Source of the DNA: Paraglaciecola hydrolytica
GTDB taxonomy: Bacteria; Pseudomonadota; Gammaproteobacteria; Enterobacterales; Alteromonadaceae
Direction: 5' to 3'
Length of the DNA stretch: 64,000 nucleotides
Assembly (NCBI RefSeq): GCF_001565895.1
Contig: NZ_LSNE01000001.1
Coordinates: forward strand, 1 to 64,000
Shown in pieces: positions 17,813-28,596 of this stretch. The notes below the pieces were generated by a model. It was not told the origin of the DNA. It saw only the letters and a list, made by a program, of their open reading frames with translations, and did no database searches. The first letter of the stretch is position 1, and each line of letters starts with the position of its first letter. The translations under genes were made by a program, and so were the position numbers.

Positions 17813-19215
17813 TCCCAGTTTCACTATCTTGGGTGACTGAGCAAGTACAGGGCAAATTGCTAGACGAAAGTCAGGCTGAGCTGATTATCGCAGGGGTGAG
17901 TACTGATACTCGCCAAATCCAAAGCGGTGATCTGTTTATCGCCCTACAAGGTCCAAATTTTGATGGGCATAAATTTGTGCAGCAAGCCAAAGATGCCGGA
18001 GCGACTGCCGCCATTGTTGTTACTCCACTGGATATGGACTTTCCGCAAATTGTTGTTGAAGACACTAAATTAGCCTTAGGCGCGTTGGCTGCAGGGGTTA
18101 AGGCCAGTGTTGCGCCGCTGACCGTGGGGATCACCGGCAGTAGCGGTAAAACCACAGTCAAAGAAATGGTGGCTGCCATCTTGTCCCGTCGTGGCAAAGT
18201 GTTAGCGACAAAAGGCAATTTTAATAATGACATCGGTGTACCTCTTACCCTATTACGTTTAGAGCATGACCATGATTACGCGGTAGTTGAAATGGGCGCT
18301 AATCATTTAGGCGAAATCGCTTACACCACCAATTTAGTTAAACCCGATGTGGCGACCATAGTGAATGCTGCGGCCGCTCATTTAGAAGGTTTTGGCAGTT
18401 TATTGGGTGTGGCTCGCGCTAAAAGTGAAATATTCAAAGGCTTGCCAGGCCATGGTTTAGCGGTACTCAACGCCGATAGCCAATTTCATGATTTTTGGAA
18501 AAGCAAATTACGTTTGAGCAAAATTCAGAGTTTTTCTATAGAAAGCCCCACTGATTTTTATGCTGAAGATACCATTTTAGGTTTAGATGGTTGCGCCCAG
18601 TTTGATTTGGTGTCACCACAGGGACGTGTCAGTGTTTCATTGTCATTACCCGGTCTACACAACGTGGGTAATGCACTGGTGGCAGCAGCTTTGGCTATGG
18701 GAGTTGGTGCTTCTTTACATGATGTTGCCGAAGGTCTGCGCTTTATGCCCCATGTGGCAGGCCGTTTACATGTCAAACAGTTAACCAACCAAGTTAAGAT
18801 TTTAGACGATACCTACAACGCCAACGTGGCCTCAGTCAACGCGGCTATCGATTTGTTGTCGAGTTTTGCAGGACGCCGCATTCTAGTCTTGGGTGATATG
18901 GCCGAATTAGGCGAAAAGTCTCGTTATTATCATGAACAAGTGGGTGAATATGCCAAACAAAAAGGCATAGATCAGCTTTATACCCTTGGAGTGTTAAGTC
19001 AAAGTGCCAGCATGGTATTTGCTGGACAAGGTAAACACTTTAGCAATTTAGCGGCCCTTAATGACTTTATGTTAAGTCAGCTAGCGGGTGAGCAACGTGA
19101 CATCACTATATTAGTGAAAGGCTCACGCAGCGCCAAGATGGAAAGAGTGGTAGCGGCCTTGGAGCAATCCGATTTGGGAAAGTTTGAAAGGGTTAGGGAG
19201 CGTATCGCATGTTAA
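17809..19215 (+). CDS. murF: UDP-MurNAc-tripeptide:D-Ala-D-Ala ligase
   Basis: MurF adds the D-alanyl-D-alanine dipeptide and so completes the cytoplasmic UDP-MurNAc-pentapeptide. The 468-residue product has the N-terminal substrate domain ([20 protein letters not shown]), the P-loop [14 protein letters not shown], the central [12 protein letters not shown] motif, and the C-terminal [15 protein letters not shown] and LGDMAELG motifs. Length is normal. It overlaps murE by four and mraY by seven bases. Confidence 0.97.
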   Translation: MIPVSLSWVTEQVQGKLLDESQAELIIAGVSTDTRQIQSGDLFIALQGPNFDGHKFVQQAKDAGATAAIVVTPLDMDFPQIVVEDTKLALGALAAGVKASVAPLTVGITGSSGKTTVKEMVAAILSRRGKVLATKGNFNNDIGVPLTLLRLEHDHDYAVVEMGANHLGEIAYTTNLVKPDVATIVNAAAAHLEGFGSLLGVARAKSEIFKGLPGHGLAVLNADSQFHDFWKSKLRLSKIQSFSIESPTDFYAEDTILGLDGCAQFDLVSPQGRVSVSLSLPGLHNVGNALVAAALAMGVGASLHDVAEGLRFMPHVAGRLHVKQLTNQVKILDDTYNANVASVNAAIDLLSSFAGRRILVLGDMAELGEKSRYYHEQVGEYAKQKGIDQLYTLGVLSQSASMVFAGQGKHFSNLAALNDFMLSQLAGEQRDITILVKGSRSAKMERVVAALEQSDLGKFERVRERIAC

Positions 19216-20291
19216 TTTGGTTAGCCGAGTGGCTAAAACAATATGATGCGGGATTTAATGTATTTACTTACCTAACCCTGCGCGCCATTTTAAGTACCTT
19301 AACAGCCTTATTAATTGCCTTAATCATCGGTCCTAAAATGATCCGCTTTTTGCAAAATATGCAAATCGGTCAAACGGTAAGAACGGACGGGCCACAAACT
19401 CATTTGGTTAAATCCGGTACTCCGACTATGGGTGGTTTACTGATCTTAGCGGCGATTATCGTTAGTGTTTTGTTATGGGCAGATTTAAGCAATCGCTATG
19501 TGTGGGTAACCCTGTTTGTGGTGGCTAGTTACGGTTTGATTGGTTTTGTAGATGATTATCGTAAGGTGATCCGCAAAGATGCCAAGGGCCTGATTGCGCG
19601 CTGGAAGTATTTCTGGCAATCGGTTATCGCCATTGCTGTCGCTTGGTATTTATACGCAAGCCAACAAAACCCGGCTGAAACTGCCCTGTTAGTGCCGTTT
19701 TTTAAAGAAGTCATGCCGCAAATGGGTTTGTTCTTTTTATTCTCAACCTATTTTGTCATTGTGGGCACCAGCAATGCGGTAAATTTAACCGACGGTTTAG
19801 ATGGCTTAGCCATAGTGCCTACTATCTTAGTGGCCGGTGCTTTTGCGATTTTTGCTTACACCACAGGTAACGTGAATTTTTCTGCTTATCTGAATATTCC
19901 ACACATCCCATTAACCAGCGAACTGGTGATTGTTTGTACCGCCATCGTTGGTGCAGGTTTAGGTTTTCTTTGGTTTAACACCTATCCAGCCCAAGTGTTT
20001 ATGGGTGATGTAGGTTCGTTGGCTCTTGGCGGCACGCTTGGCATTTTGGCCGTATTAGTCCGTCAGGAGATTGTATTGATCATTATGGGCGGCGTATTTG
20101 TAGCAGAAACTCTCTCGGTCATTTTACAGGTTGGCTCCTTTAAATTACGCGGTCAGCGAATTTTTAGAATGGCACCTATTCATCATCATTACGAACTAAA
20201 AGGCTGGCCAGAGCCGCGTGTCATCGTGCGCTTTTGGATCATCTCGTTGATTTTAGTGCTTATTGGTTTAGCCACCTTAAAACTCAGGTAA
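19209..20291 (+). CDS. mraY: phospho-MurNAc-pentapeptide translocase
   Basis: MraY moves phospho-MurNAc-pentapeptide onto undecaprenyl phosphate to make lipid I at the inner membrane. The 360-residue protein has about ten membrane segments and the family motifs [16 protein letters not shown] (catalytic Asp pair), [23 protein letters not shown] and the cytoplasmic [14 protein letters not shown]. It is the standard length and lies in the standard place between murF and murD. Confidence 0.98.
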   Translation: MLIWLAEWLKQYDAGFNVFTYLTLRAILSTLTALLIALIIGPKMIRFLQNMQIGQTVRTDGPQTHLVKSGTPTMGGLLILAAIIVSVLLWADLSNRYVWVTLFVVASYGLIGFVDDYRKVIRKDAKGLIARWKYFWQSVIAIAVAWYLYASQQNPAETALLVPFFKEVMPQMGLFFLFSTYFVIVGTSNAVNLTDGLDGLAIVPTILVAGAFAIFAYTTGNVNFSAYLNIPHIPLTSELVIVCTAIVGAGLGFLWFNTYPAQVFMGDVGSLALGGTLGILAVLVRQEIVLIIMGGVFVAETLSVILQVGSFKLRGQRIFRMAPIHHHYELKGWPEPRVIVRFWIISLILVLIGLATLKLR

Positions 20292-20307
20292 GGAACAGTC
20301 GTTATTT

Positions 20308-21615
20308 ATGGCAAGTGTTAGTCTGGTTGATAAAAATATTGTAGTAGTAGGTATGGGGCTTACCGGCCTGTCCTGCGTGCAATTTTTATTGGCGCAAGGG
20401 GCTAATGTTACCGCTATGGATAGTCGCAGTGAATTAAGTATCAAAGTGGATGTGCCCTTGTACCTTGGCGAGTTTGATGCGGCCAAGTTATACAAAGCAG
20501 ACCTTGTTGTAGTAAGTCCTGGCGTCAGTTTACAAACCCCAGCAATCCAACAAGCAGTTGAAGCAGGTGTTAATGTTATCGGTGATATAGAGCTCTTTGC
20601 CCGTTTTAATACTTTGCCAGTCATTGCTATTACAGGCTCAAACGGCAAATCGACCGTCACTCATTTAGTGGTAGAAATGTGCAAGGCTGCCGGCATGAAA
20701 GTCTTGATGGGCGGCAATATCGGCGTGCCAGCTTTAGATTTATTAGAACAAGAAGCCGACATAGTCGTGTTGGAGTTGTCGAGTTTTCAACTGGAAACCA
20801 CTCAATCTCTCAAACCCTTAGCTGCAACTATTTTGAACTTTTGTGATGACCATCTTGATCGTCACGGCAATATGCAAAACTATCAGCGCATCAAACACCT
20901 TATTTATCATAATGCTAAATACGTGGTGGCCAGTCGTGATGAAGTGGCAACTCAGCCAATTAAACAGCAGATGGATTTGAGTTTTGGCCTTTCAGCTAGT
21001 ACACAAGGTTTTAGCTGGGATAAATCCAGTGCCACGATTTTGTTAGATGCAAAGGTATTTTTAAGCAGCAGTGAGTGTCTGTTAGTAGGCGCTCACAATA
21101 TGTTAAACATACAAGCTGCTGCCGGCTTAGCGCTGTTGGCCGGAGTTGATATTAACGCTGTTAAACAGGGCGCTAAAAGTTTTGGCGGCTTAGCCCATCG
21201 CTGTCAAACCGTATCAATGCTAAATGGTGTGCGCTGGATCAACGATTCTAAAGCGACCAATGTTGGCGCCACTCAAGCGGCTATTCAAGGCATTGCAGAA
21301 AACTGCCAAGGTAGATTGGTCTTAATCGCTGGTGGCGAAGGTAAAGGTGCAGACTTTAGTCCCTTGGCAGACTTACTAAAAGGCTCAGTGGATTTGCTGA
21401 TCACCTTAGGTAAAGATGGCGATAAAATTGCTGCGCTTAAATCAGACACAGTTAAAGTTGTTAGCTTAGAGCAAGCGGTTAAAGTGGCTTTTGATTATGC
21501 TCAGCCCCAAGACATTGTGATGTTGTCACCGGCTTGCGCCAGCTTGGATATGTTTAATAACTATCAGCATCGTGGCGAATGTTTTATTAAAGCTGTACAG
21601 GCGTTGTCCTTATGA
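20308..21615 (+). CDS. murD: UDP-MurNAc-L-alanine:D-glutamate ligase
   Basis: MurD adds D-glutamate to UDP-MurNAc-L-alanine. The 435-residue product has the N-terminal uridine-binding Rossmann fold (VVVGMGLTGLSCVQFL), the P-loop ITGSNGKSTVTHL, the NFCDDHLDRHGNMQNY motif, and the C-terminal NDSKATNVGATQAAI and MLSPACASLDMFNNY motifs. It starts 16 bases after mraY and overlaps ftsW by ATGA. Confidence 0.97.
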   Translation: MASVSLVDKNIVVVGMGLTGLSCVQFLLAQGANVTAMDSRSELSIKVDVPLYLGEFDAAKLYKADLVVVSPGVSLQTPAIQQAVEAGVNVIGDIELFARFNTLPVIAITGSNGKSTVTHLVVEMCKAAGMKVLMGGNIGVPALDLLEQEADIVVLELSSFQLETTQSLKPLAATILNFCDDHLDRHGNMQNYQRIKHLIYHNAKYVVASRDEVATQPIKQQMDLSFGLSASTQGFSWDKSSATILLDAKVFLSSSECLLVGAHNMLNIQAAAGLALLAGVDINAVKQGAKSFGGLAHRCQTVSMLNGVRWINDSKATNVGATQAAIQGIAENCQGRLVLIAGGEGKGADFSPLADLLKGSVDLLITLGKDGDKIAALKSDTVKVVSLEQAVKVAFDYAQPQDIVMLSPACASLDMFNNYQHRGECFIKAVQALSL

Positions 21616-22985
21616 AATTCCTGACGACGAACTTTTTAACTGACAAAAGCGACGCGCTGAAAAGCATGTTTAGTCAGCGCCATGATAAGGCTGCGGTTAA
21701 AAAGCCCAATGCTACTTTGCCAGAACTACGTCGTCCTTATGATGCCGTCCTGATTTTATTCAGTATTGCTTTGTTATTTATTGGACTAGTCATCGTGACC
21801 TCGGCCTCTATGCCAGTTGCGGCCAGATTATTCGATAACCCATTTTACTTTGCTATTCGTCACGGCATCTACATTATGTTGGCCTTTTTTGCTGCCATGA
21901 TCGTCATGCAAGTTCCTATGCGTTGGTGGCGTATGACTAACGTTTGGTTACTGTTGTTGGCCATTGCCTTGTTAATCGCGGTATTACTGATTGGGCGTAG
22001 TGTGAATGGTAGTACTCGTTGGTTAGTACTAGGCCCTATTACTGTGCAAGCTGCCGAGCCAGCCAAGCTGTTTTTCTTTTGTTATTTGGCAGGATATTTG
22101 GTCAGACGTTATGAAGAAGTCACTGAAAATATCCGTGGTTTTATAAAACCCCTCGCGGTGTTTTTTGTTTTAGCCTTTTTGCTGTTATTGCAACCGGATT
22201 TAGGCACAGTGGTGGTGATGTTGTGTACGACCGTTGGTTTGCTGTTTTTAGCTGGCGCTAAGTTATGGCAGTTTTTTGGTTTAGCCATTACTGGCAGTTT
22301 AGCGGTGATCATGTTGATCGTGTTTGAAGAATATCGCATGAAACGTATCACCTCATTTTTAGATCCCTGGGCCGATCCTTTTGGCAGCGGTTATCAGTTA
22401 ACCCAATCTTTAATGGCTTATGGGCGTGGTGATGTATTTGGTCAAGGTTTGGGCAATAGTTTACAAAAACTCGAATATCTTCCTGAGGCTCATACCGACT
22501 TTATCATGGCAATCTTGGCCGAAGAGTTTGGTTTTGCTGGGGTTTTATGTGTATTGGTTTTGATGTTTTCCATCGTATTTAAAGCAATGCGTATAGGCAA
22601 TTTAGCCTTACGTAAAGAACGCCCTTTTGATGCCTATTTAGCCTATTCCATTGGTATTTGGTTTAGCCTGCAAACAGCCGTTAACGTTGGTGCTAGCGCA
22701 GGGATACTACCAACCAAGGGTTTAACTTTTCCACTGCTAAGTTATGGTGGTTCGAGTTTAATCATTATGGCGATTGCGGTGGCCATCTTAGTACGCATAG
22801 ATTTTGAGTTACGGGTAGATGGCATTCAGGCCATGAATAAAGGTTTAGGTGCCCGAGGTCAGAAAAAAGCCTTGGCCCAGCCTGACTCGCGCATGAGCGA
22901 AGCAAAAAACTCGGTTAAACAAGTCATCGATAGTTTGGCTAATCGTAGTGCAAAATTGGGTACTGCAGGAGGCCACCATGACTAA
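21612..22985 (+). CDS. ftsW: septal peptidoglycan glycosyltransferase FtsW
   Basis: FtsW is the SEDS-family polymerase that builds septal glycan from lipid II together with FtsI. The 457-residue protein has a long cytoplasmic N-terminus (about 45 residues) and around ten membrane helices. The SEDS signature segments are present, including VNGSTRWLVLGPITVQAAE, LQPDLGTVVVM, the EAHTDFIMAILAEEFGF loop and GILPTKGLTFPLLSYGGSS. Its end overlaps murG by eight bases. Confidence 0.96.
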   Translation: MKFLTTNFLTDKSDALKSMFSQRHDKAAVKKPNATLPELRRPYDAVLILFSIALLFIGLVIVTSASMPVAARLFDNPFYFAIRHGIYIMLAFFAAMIVMQVPMRWWRMTNVWLLLLAIALLIAVLLIGRSVNGSTRWLVLGPITVQAAEPAKLFFFCYLAGYLVRRYEEVTENIRGFIKPLAVFFVLAFLLLLQPDLGTVVVMLCTTVGLLFLAGAKLWQFFGLAITGSLAVIMLIVFEEYRMKRITSFLDPWADPFGSGYQLTQSLMAYGRGDVFGQGLGNSLQKLEYLPEAHTDFIMAILAEEFGFAGVLCVLVLMFSIVFKAMRIGNLALRKERPFDAYLAYSIGIWFSLQTAVNVGASAGILPTKGLTFPLLSYGGSSLIIMAIAVAILVRIDFELRVDGIQAMNKGLGARGQKKALAQPDSRMSEAKNSVKQVIDSLANRSAKLGTAGGHHD

Positions 22986-24078
22986 ACGTTTATTAGTGAT
23001 GGCTGGGGGTACTGGCGGTCACGTGTTTCCTGGATTAGCGGTGGCAAAAATACTGGCGGATAAACAGTGGCAAATCCATTGGTTAGGCACCAGCGAAAGA
23101 ATGGAAGCAGACTTAGTACCCAAAGCCGGTTATGCCATCAGTTTTATTGATGTCGCCGGGGTACGTAATAATGGTTTGCTGCGTTTGTTAGCCGCGCCCT
23201 TTAAAATTATGAAATCAGTAATACAGGCGGCACAAGTCATCAAAAACTTTAAGCCTGATGTGGTAATAGGTTTAGGTGGGTTTGCCAGTGGCCCAGGTGG
23301 CATTGCAGCATGGCTGAACAATACCCCCTTGGTAGTGCATGAGCAAAATGCCGCGCCTGGCATGACAAACAGAATTCTGGCCAAGCTGGCCACCAAAGTG
23401 CTTACTGGCTTTGCCAATACTTTTCCTGCGCAGCAGAAAAATGCGCATGTCAGTGATAACAAATTCCAATGGGTGGGCAATCCTGTGCGTCAGGAGTTTG
23501 CTAGTTTAGCGACTAAATCAAGCCTTGAACTGCCGATGAATATTTTGGTGGTCGGCGGCAGTTTAGGTGCACAGATCCTCAATCAAATAGTGCCGCAAGC
23601 AATTGCAAATATCGCTGATATACAAATTCGTCATCAAAGTGGTAAAGGTCATTTAGCTGGCTTGCAATCCGCTTATCAAACCCATTTTATGCTGCAAGAC
23701 AACTGGCAAGTCACTGAGTTTATCGATGATATGCCTGCTGCTTATGCCTGGGCTGATTTGGTGATTTGCCGTGCAGGAGCGTTAACCGTGGCTGAAGTTG
23801 CGGCTGCCGGCGTTTGCGCTATTTTTGTGCCGCTGCCTCACGCCGTAGATGATCATCAAAGCAAAAATGCTCAAGTACTGGCCTCTGCCAATGCGGGATT
23901 TTTAATTCCACAGTCGCAATTTACCGTGAGTAAGTTGCGCGCCTTAATTATTAATTGTTTATCTCAACCTGAAAAATTAGTCGAAATGAGTCAAAAAGCG
24001 AAAACCCTGGCACGGATAGATGCCGCTAAAGATGTTGCCCATGTATGCGAACAACTTGCACAGGAGACAACATGTTAA
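22978..24078 (+). CDS. murG: lipid II synthase MurG
   Basis: MurG transfers GlcNAc to lipid I on the inner leaflet, making lipid II. The protein begins [21 protein letters not shown], with the glycine-rich donor/acceptor loop, and later has GFGGFASGP-like [20 protein letters not shown] and the C-terminal [14 protein letters not shown] donor site. An in-frame GTG at 22948 would extend it by ten residues, but AGGAGG at 22967-22972 clearly serves the ATG at 22978. This gives 366 residues. It overlaps both ftsW and murC. Confidence 0.96.
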   Translation: MTKRLLVMAGGTGGHVFPGLAVAKILADKQWQIHWLGTSERMEADLVPKAGYAISFIDVAGVRNNGLLRLLAAPFKIMKSVIQAAQVIKNFKPDVVIGLGGFASGPGGIAAWLNNTPLVVHEQNAAPGMTNRILAKLATKVLTGFANTFPAQQKNAHVSDNKFQWVGNPVRQEFASLATKSSLELPMNILVVGGSLGAQILNQIVPQAIANIADIQIRHQSGKGHLAGLQSAYQTHFMLQDNWQVTEFIDDMPAAYAWADLVICRAGALTVAEVAAAGVCAIFVPLPHAVDDHQSKNAQVLASANAGFLIPQSQFTVSKLRALIINCLSQPEKLVEMSQKAKTLARIDAAKDVAHVCEQLAQETTC

Positions 24079-25526
24079 AAAATCCAGCGATTAATTACCA
24101 CGTACCGGAAATGCGTAGAATTAAACGCATTCATTTTGTGGGTATCGGTGGCGCCGGTATGGGTGGTATTGCCGAAGTATTGTTAAACGAAGGTTATCAA
24201 ATTTCTGGCTCTGATCGTCAGGCCAATGCCATGACCGAACGCTTGCAAAACTTTGGTGCTACTATTTTTATTGGCCATGCAGCCTCTAATGTTGAGAGTG
24301 CTAATGTAGTAGTGGTATCCAGTGCGATTGATCCTAAAAATGCTGAAGTCAATGCCGCCATGGAGCTACGTATTCCCGTGATCCGCCGCGCTGAGATGCT
24401 GGCTGAACTAATGCGTTTTCGCCACGGTATCGCCATCGCCGGTACTCACGGTAAAACCACGACCACCAGTTTAATTGCGACTATTTTTGCACAAGCTGAA
24501 CTAGACCCAACTTTTGTTATCGGTGGTTTGTTGAATAGTGCCGGTACTAATGCTCGTTTAGGTGCCAGTCGTTACCTGATTGCCGAAGCCGATGAAAGTG
24601 ATGCCTCGTTTATTCATTTGCAGCCCATGGTATCTGTAGTCACCAATATTGAAGCCGATCATATGGATACCTATCAGGGTGACTTCCAAAAAATGGAAGA
24701 CACCTATATCGACTTTTTACATAACTTGCCGTTTTACGGTTTAGCCGTGTTGTGCATTGATGATCCTGTGGTTAAGAGTTTATTGCCCCGTATTGGTCGT
24801 AAGTATCTGACCTATGGTGTGTCTGAAGAAGCCGATGTGCGTGCAGTGGATGTAAAGTTAGGTTTTAATCATAGTGAATTTAGCGTTATTCGCCCTAATG
24901 CTGAACCTTTGCGAATAAAATTAAATATTCCTGGAAAACACAACGTGCTTAACGCTTTGGCAGCTATCACTGTGGCTACTGATGAAAGTGTTGATGATCA
25001 GGCTATAGTAAAAGCGTTAGCAGGATTTTCTGGCATTGGCCGTCGTTTTGAATTGCTCGGCGATTTTGCCACTGATAAAGGGCAGGTAGTCTTAGTTGAT
25101 GACTATGGTCATCACCCTACCGAAGTTGCCGCAACTATCGCGGTGGCACGCAATAACTGGCCTGATCGTCGTTTAGTTATGGCCTACCAACCGCATCGTT
25201 ATACCCGTACCCGTGATTTGTATGAAGATTTTGTACAGGTATTGTCGAAGGTCGATGTCTTGTTACTGCTTGAGGTCTATTCGGCTGGTGAGCCCGCTAT
25301 CGATGGCGCTGACAGTAAGGCTCTGTGTCGCTCTATTCGCCAACGTGGGGAACTTGAACCTGTATATGTGGCAAGTGTTGACGAATTACCTTCGATTTTA
25401 TCCGATATCATGTTGGATCAAGACATAGTGATGACTCAAGGTGCTGGCAATATTGGCCAAATCGCTAAATTTTTACAAGCCACTCAGCTGCAGCCTAAAG
25501 CGCTGCATAAAGGGATGAAGTCATGA
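24072..25526 (+). CDS. murC: UDP-MurNAc:L-alanine ligase
   Basis: MurC starts the stem peptide by joining L-alanine to UDP-MurNAc. The product has [18 protein letters not shown] at the N-terminus, the P-loop [14 protein letters not shown], the EADESDASF motif, [10 protein letters not shown], and [14 protein letters not shown] in the C-terminal domain. An earlier in-frame start at 24045 exists, but AGGAGA four to ten bases ahead of the ATG at 24072 supports the shorter form (484 residues). It overlaps murG by seven bases and ddl by ATGA. Confidence 0.96.
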   Translation: MLKNPAINYHVPEMRRIKRIHFVGIGGAGMGGIAEVLLNEGYQISGSDRQANAMTERLQNFGATIFIGHAASNVESANVVVVSSAIDPKNAEVNAAMELRIPVIRRAEMLAELMRFRHGIAIAGTHGKTTTTSLIATIFAQAELDPTFVIGGLLNSAGTNARLGASRYLIAEADESDASFIHLQPMVSVVTNIEADHMDTYQGDFQKMEDTYIDFLHNLPFYGLAVLCIDDPVVKSLLPRIGRKYLTYGVSEEADVRAVDVKLGFNHSEFSVIRPNAEPLRIKLNIPGKHNVLNALAAITVATDESVDDQAIVKALAGFSGIGRRFELLGDFATDKGQVVLVDDYGHHPTEVAATIAVARNNWPDRRLVMAYQPHRYTRTRDLYEDFVQVLSKVDVLLLLEVYSAGEPAIDGADSKALCRSIRQRGELEPVYVASVDELPSILSDIMLDQDIVMTQGAGNIGQIAKFLQATQLQPKALHKGMKS

Positions 25527-26479
25527 GCCTAGTTAATGTTTTAGCTCCTTCAGCCTTTGGCAAAGTCGCCGTCATGTTTGGTGGCAAGTCGGCCGAACGT
25601 GAGGTGTCATTACGTTCAGGTAATGCAGTTTTGCAAAGTTTGTTGAGTCAGGGTATTGATGCTCATCGTTTTGACCCAGCCGAACAACCATTAACAGACT
25701 TGCTGAGCCAGCAATTTAGCCGTGTACTTATCATGTTACATGGTCGTGGCGGAGAAGATGGTTCGCTGCAAGGTGCCTTACAGCAACTCAATTTACCTTA
25801 TACCGGTAGTGGTGTTTTGGGCTCTGCTTTGTGTATGGATAAAATTCGTAGCAAACAAATCTGGCAAAGTTTGGGGCTACCTACAGCCCAATATGAAATT
25901 GCTGATAAAAGTTCCTTTGATGCGGGATCTTGCGAGGCTATAATGGCCAAATTGGGGAATGAGGTGATGGTTAAACCTGCGCAAGAGGGATCGAGCATAG
26001 GCATGACCAGAGTAAATAATACACAACAATTAGAAACAGCCATTCAAGACGCATTTGAATATGATGATCACGTCTTGATCGAGCAGTTCATTCAAGGTTC
26101 TGAATTCACTGTGAGCTTGCTTAATGGGCAAGCGCTACCTTCTATTCGTATGTCTACACCCCGTTTTTTCTACGACTATACCGCCAAGTATCAAGCTGAT
26201 ACTACTGAGTACTTTTGCCCAAGTGGATTAAGTTCTGAGCTCGAAGCGCAATTAGCGCAGTTGGCTTTGGATGCCTTTGCCGCTTTGGATGGCAGTGGTT
26301 GGGGGCGCATTGATTTTATGCAAGATAAGGCCGGTCAGTTTTATTTGTTGGAAGCCAATACGGTGCCGGGTATGACAGAAAAAAGTTTAGTGCCTATGGC
26401 GGCTAAACAGGCGGGCTTAAGTTTTAGTGATTTGTCATTAGCGGTTTTAGCTACCTCAATGCAGGGAGCAAGCAACTAA
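25523..26479 (+). CDS. ddlB: D-alanine:D-alanine ligase
   Basis: This ATP-grasp enzyme makes D-Ala-D-Ala for MurF. The 318-residue product has [17 protein letters not shown] at the N-terminus, [13 protein letters not shown], the [19 protein letters not shown]-grasp strand and loop, and the C-terminal [17 protein letters not shown] metal-binding segment. The length and position between murC and ftsQ match the DdlB form of gammaproteobacteria. Confidence 0.96.
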   Translation: MSLVNVLAPSAFGKVAVMFGGKSAEREVSLRSGNAVLQSLLSQGIDAHRFDPAEQPLTDLLSQQFSRVLIMLHGRGGEDGSLQGALQQLNLPYTGSGVLGSALCMDKIRSKQIWQSLGLPTAQYEIADKSSFDAGSCEAIMAKLGNEVMVKPAQEGSSIGMTRVNNTQQLETAIQDAFEYDDHVLIEQFIQGSEFTVSLLNGQALPSIRMSTPRFFYDYTAKYQADTTEYFCPSGLSSELEAQLAQLALDAFAALDGSGWGRIDFMQDKAGQFYLLEANTVPGMTEKSLVPMAAKQAGLSFSDLSLAVLATSMQGASN

Positions 26480-26480
26480 A

Positions 26481-27260
26481 ATGAACGAGCAGCTCCAATT
26501 ACCGCCACCACAAGCACGTTCGCAGATGTTTATCGGCATCGCGTTTTTGCTGACCTTATTGGTGGTGTTGGTTATTGGTACGGTAAAGCTAGTTGATTGG
26601 TTAGATGATGAACAACAAGCACCGGTGCAGAAAATCGTGATATCGGGCGAACGTAAATTTATTGATGACCAACAAGTAGAACGTTTGGTAAGAGAATCAC
26701 AACCCGGTAGCTTTTTTGAATTGGATGTGGCGCAAACCCACCATGATATCGAAGCATTACCTTGGGTTTATCGGGCCTCAGTGCGTAAACGCTGGCCAAA
26801 TGGTTTAGAGATTTATGTGGTCGAGCAGTTGCCAGCGGCACGTTGGAATGATGATTCTTTGCTCAATCAACATGGTGAAGTATTTGATGGTATTGCCATT
26901 GCTAATCAGGCTCAGCTGGTATTACCCAGTTTATTTGGCCCAGGTGGCAGTGAGCAAACTGCATTGCAAGGTTACCGTGATATGCAGTCGCTATTAGAAG
27001 TAGCAGATTTACACATTACGGAATTATTTTTGAGTGAGCGTTTTGCTTGGAATTTGCATTTAGGTAATGGCATCAAACTCAATTTAGGCCGTAGTGAATT
27101 TATAGACAGGTTGCAACGCTTTGTTGATGTATTTCCACTGATATCCTCCCAAGAAAAAGCGGTGGATTATGTGGATTTACGTTATGACACAGGTTTAGCC
27201 GTGGGTTGGCTCAGTGTGCAAAACACTGCGCCAACTAAAACCAAACAACGTGAGAGTTAA
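26481..27260 (+). CDS. ftsQ: cell division protein FtsQ
   Basis: FtsQ is the bitopic scaffold of the FtsQLB complex. The 259-residue product has one membrane segment (residues 16-37, MFIGIAFLLTLLVVLVIGTV), a POTRA domain (KIVISGERKFIDDQQVERLVRE to the VRKRWPNGLEIYVVEQLPAARW strand) and the beta domain that contacts FtsBL. It begins one base after the ddl stop and lies 21 bases before ftsA. Confidence 0.95.
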   Translation: MNEQLQLPPPQARSQMFIGIAFLLTLLVVLVIGTVKLVDWLDDEQQAPVQKIVISGERKFIDDQQVERLVRESQPGSFFELDVAQTHHDIEALPWVYRASVRKRWPNGLEIYVVEQLPAARWNDDSLLNQHGEVFDGIAIANQAQLVLPSLFGPGGSEQTALQGYRDMQSLLEVADLHITELFLSERFAWNLHLGNGIKLNLGRSEFIDRLQRFVDVFPLISSQEKAVDYVDLRYDTGLAVGWLSVQNTAPTKTKQRES

Positions 27261-27281
27261 TTAAAGTGGGTAGAGAATAAG

Positions 27282-28511
27282 ATGTCTAAGGTGGTAGAAC
27301 GCAAACTCATTGTTGGCTTAGACATAGGCACCAGTAACGTTAAGGCTGTGGTCGGTGAATTGCTCGACGATAACAACATCAGCATAGTCGGTGTGGGCAG
27401 TCACTCGTCTAAAGGTATGGATAAGGGTGGTGTTAACGATCTTAATTTGGTAGTGCAATCGGTAAAACGTGCAGTACATGAAATGGAATTGATGGCCGAT
27501 TGCCGAGTGTCTTCGGTGTTTATGTCGATTTCTGGTCGTCATGTGAAATGCCAAAACGAAAGTGGCATGGTGCCGATTAACAATCAGGAAGTGACGCAGG
27601 AAGATGTGGACAATGTAATCCATGCTGCGCGTTCAGTACCTATCGCGGCCGAGCGTAAATTGCTGCATGTATTACCACAAGAATTCACTATTGATGTACA
27701 AGAAGGCATAAAAAACCCGATTGGCATGTCAGGTGTCAGGATGGAGGCTGAAGCTCACATCATTACCTGCGCCGATGATATGGCCAAAAATTTAGTGAAA
27801 TGTGTGGAGCGCTGTGAACTAAGTGCCGATCACATGATCTTTTCTGCACTGGCATCAAGTTACGCAGTATTAACTGACGACGAAAAAGAGTTAGGTGTGT
27901 GTGTAGTGGATATCGGTGGTGGCACTATGGACATGGTGATTTATACCGATGGCGCGATACGTCATACCGCGGTTATTCCGGTAGCAGGTAATCAGATCAC
28001 TAGTGATATTGCCAAGATTTTTCGCACGCCGCTGAATCACGCAGAAGAAATAAAAATTAACTATGCCTGTGCTTTAAAAGACATGGTCAGCATGGAAGAA
28101 AGCATTGAAGTGCATAGTGTGGGCGGGCGTCCTGCCAGAGCCATGTCACGCCATACATTGGCTGAAGTTATTGAGCCACGCTATCAAGAATTATTTGAGC
28201 TGGTGCACGATGAAATTCGCGCCAGTGGTTTTGAAGAGCAAATTGCCGCAGGCATAGTCCTGACCGGTGGTACCGCCAAAATGGAAGGAGCGGTTGAATT
28301 TGCTGAAGAGATTTTTCAAATGCCAGTCAGGGTTGGCATTCCTTTAGGGATAAAAGGCCTAGCTGAGTATGTAGAAGACAGTAAATTTGCCACCGCAGTA
28401 GGATTGCTACAATACGGTAAGGTGCATTTACTCAATAAATTAGCCAGTAAAAATAAAGTCAGTGATGGACCCTGGCAAAGAATACAAAGTTGGTTTAAAG
28501 GCGAGTTTTAG
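27282..28511 (+). CDS. ftsA: cell division protein FtsA
   Basis: FtsA is the actin-like protein that ties FtsZ filaments to the inner membrane. The 409-residue product has the phosphate-binding LIVGLDIGTSNVKAVVGE, the 1C subdomain, VVDIGGGTMDMVIYTDGAI, and IVLTGGTAKMEG. The C-terminal amphipathic membrane-targeting helix is present (WQRIQSWFKGEF). The gap to ftsZ is 85 bases and may hold an ftsZ promoter, though none is clear. Confidence 0.97.
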   Translation: MSKVVERKLIVGLDIGTSNVKAVVGELLDDNNISIVGVGSHSSKGMDKGGVNDLNLVVQSVKRAVHEMELMADCRVSSVFMSISGRHVKCQNESGMVPINNQEVTQEDVDNVIHAARSVPIAAERKLLHVLPQEFTIDVQEGIKNPIGMSGVRMEAEAHIITCADDMAKNLVKCVERCELSADHMIFSALASSYAVLTDDEKELGVCVVDIGGGTMDMVIYTDGAIRHTAVIPVAGNQITSDIAKIFRTPLNHAEEIKINYACALKDMVSMEESIEVHSVGGRPARAMSRHTLAEVIEPRYQELFELVHDEIRASGFEEQIAAGIVLTGGTAKMEGAVEFAEEIFQMPVRVGIPLGIKGLAEYVEDSKFATAVGLLQYGKVHLLNKLASKNKVSDGPWQRIQSWFKGEF

Positions 28512-28596
28512 CCGATTTGACCTTTAACCTTTTTTAAATGTGCAATGGGCTAAGGAAAAAGCATCACTGCATACACGTTAAGACCGGAGAGTAAAA

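Noticed and set aside
22948-22977. GTG start for murG ten codons upstream
   Set aside because: AGGAGG is positioned for the ATG at 22978, which also matches the family N-terminus.
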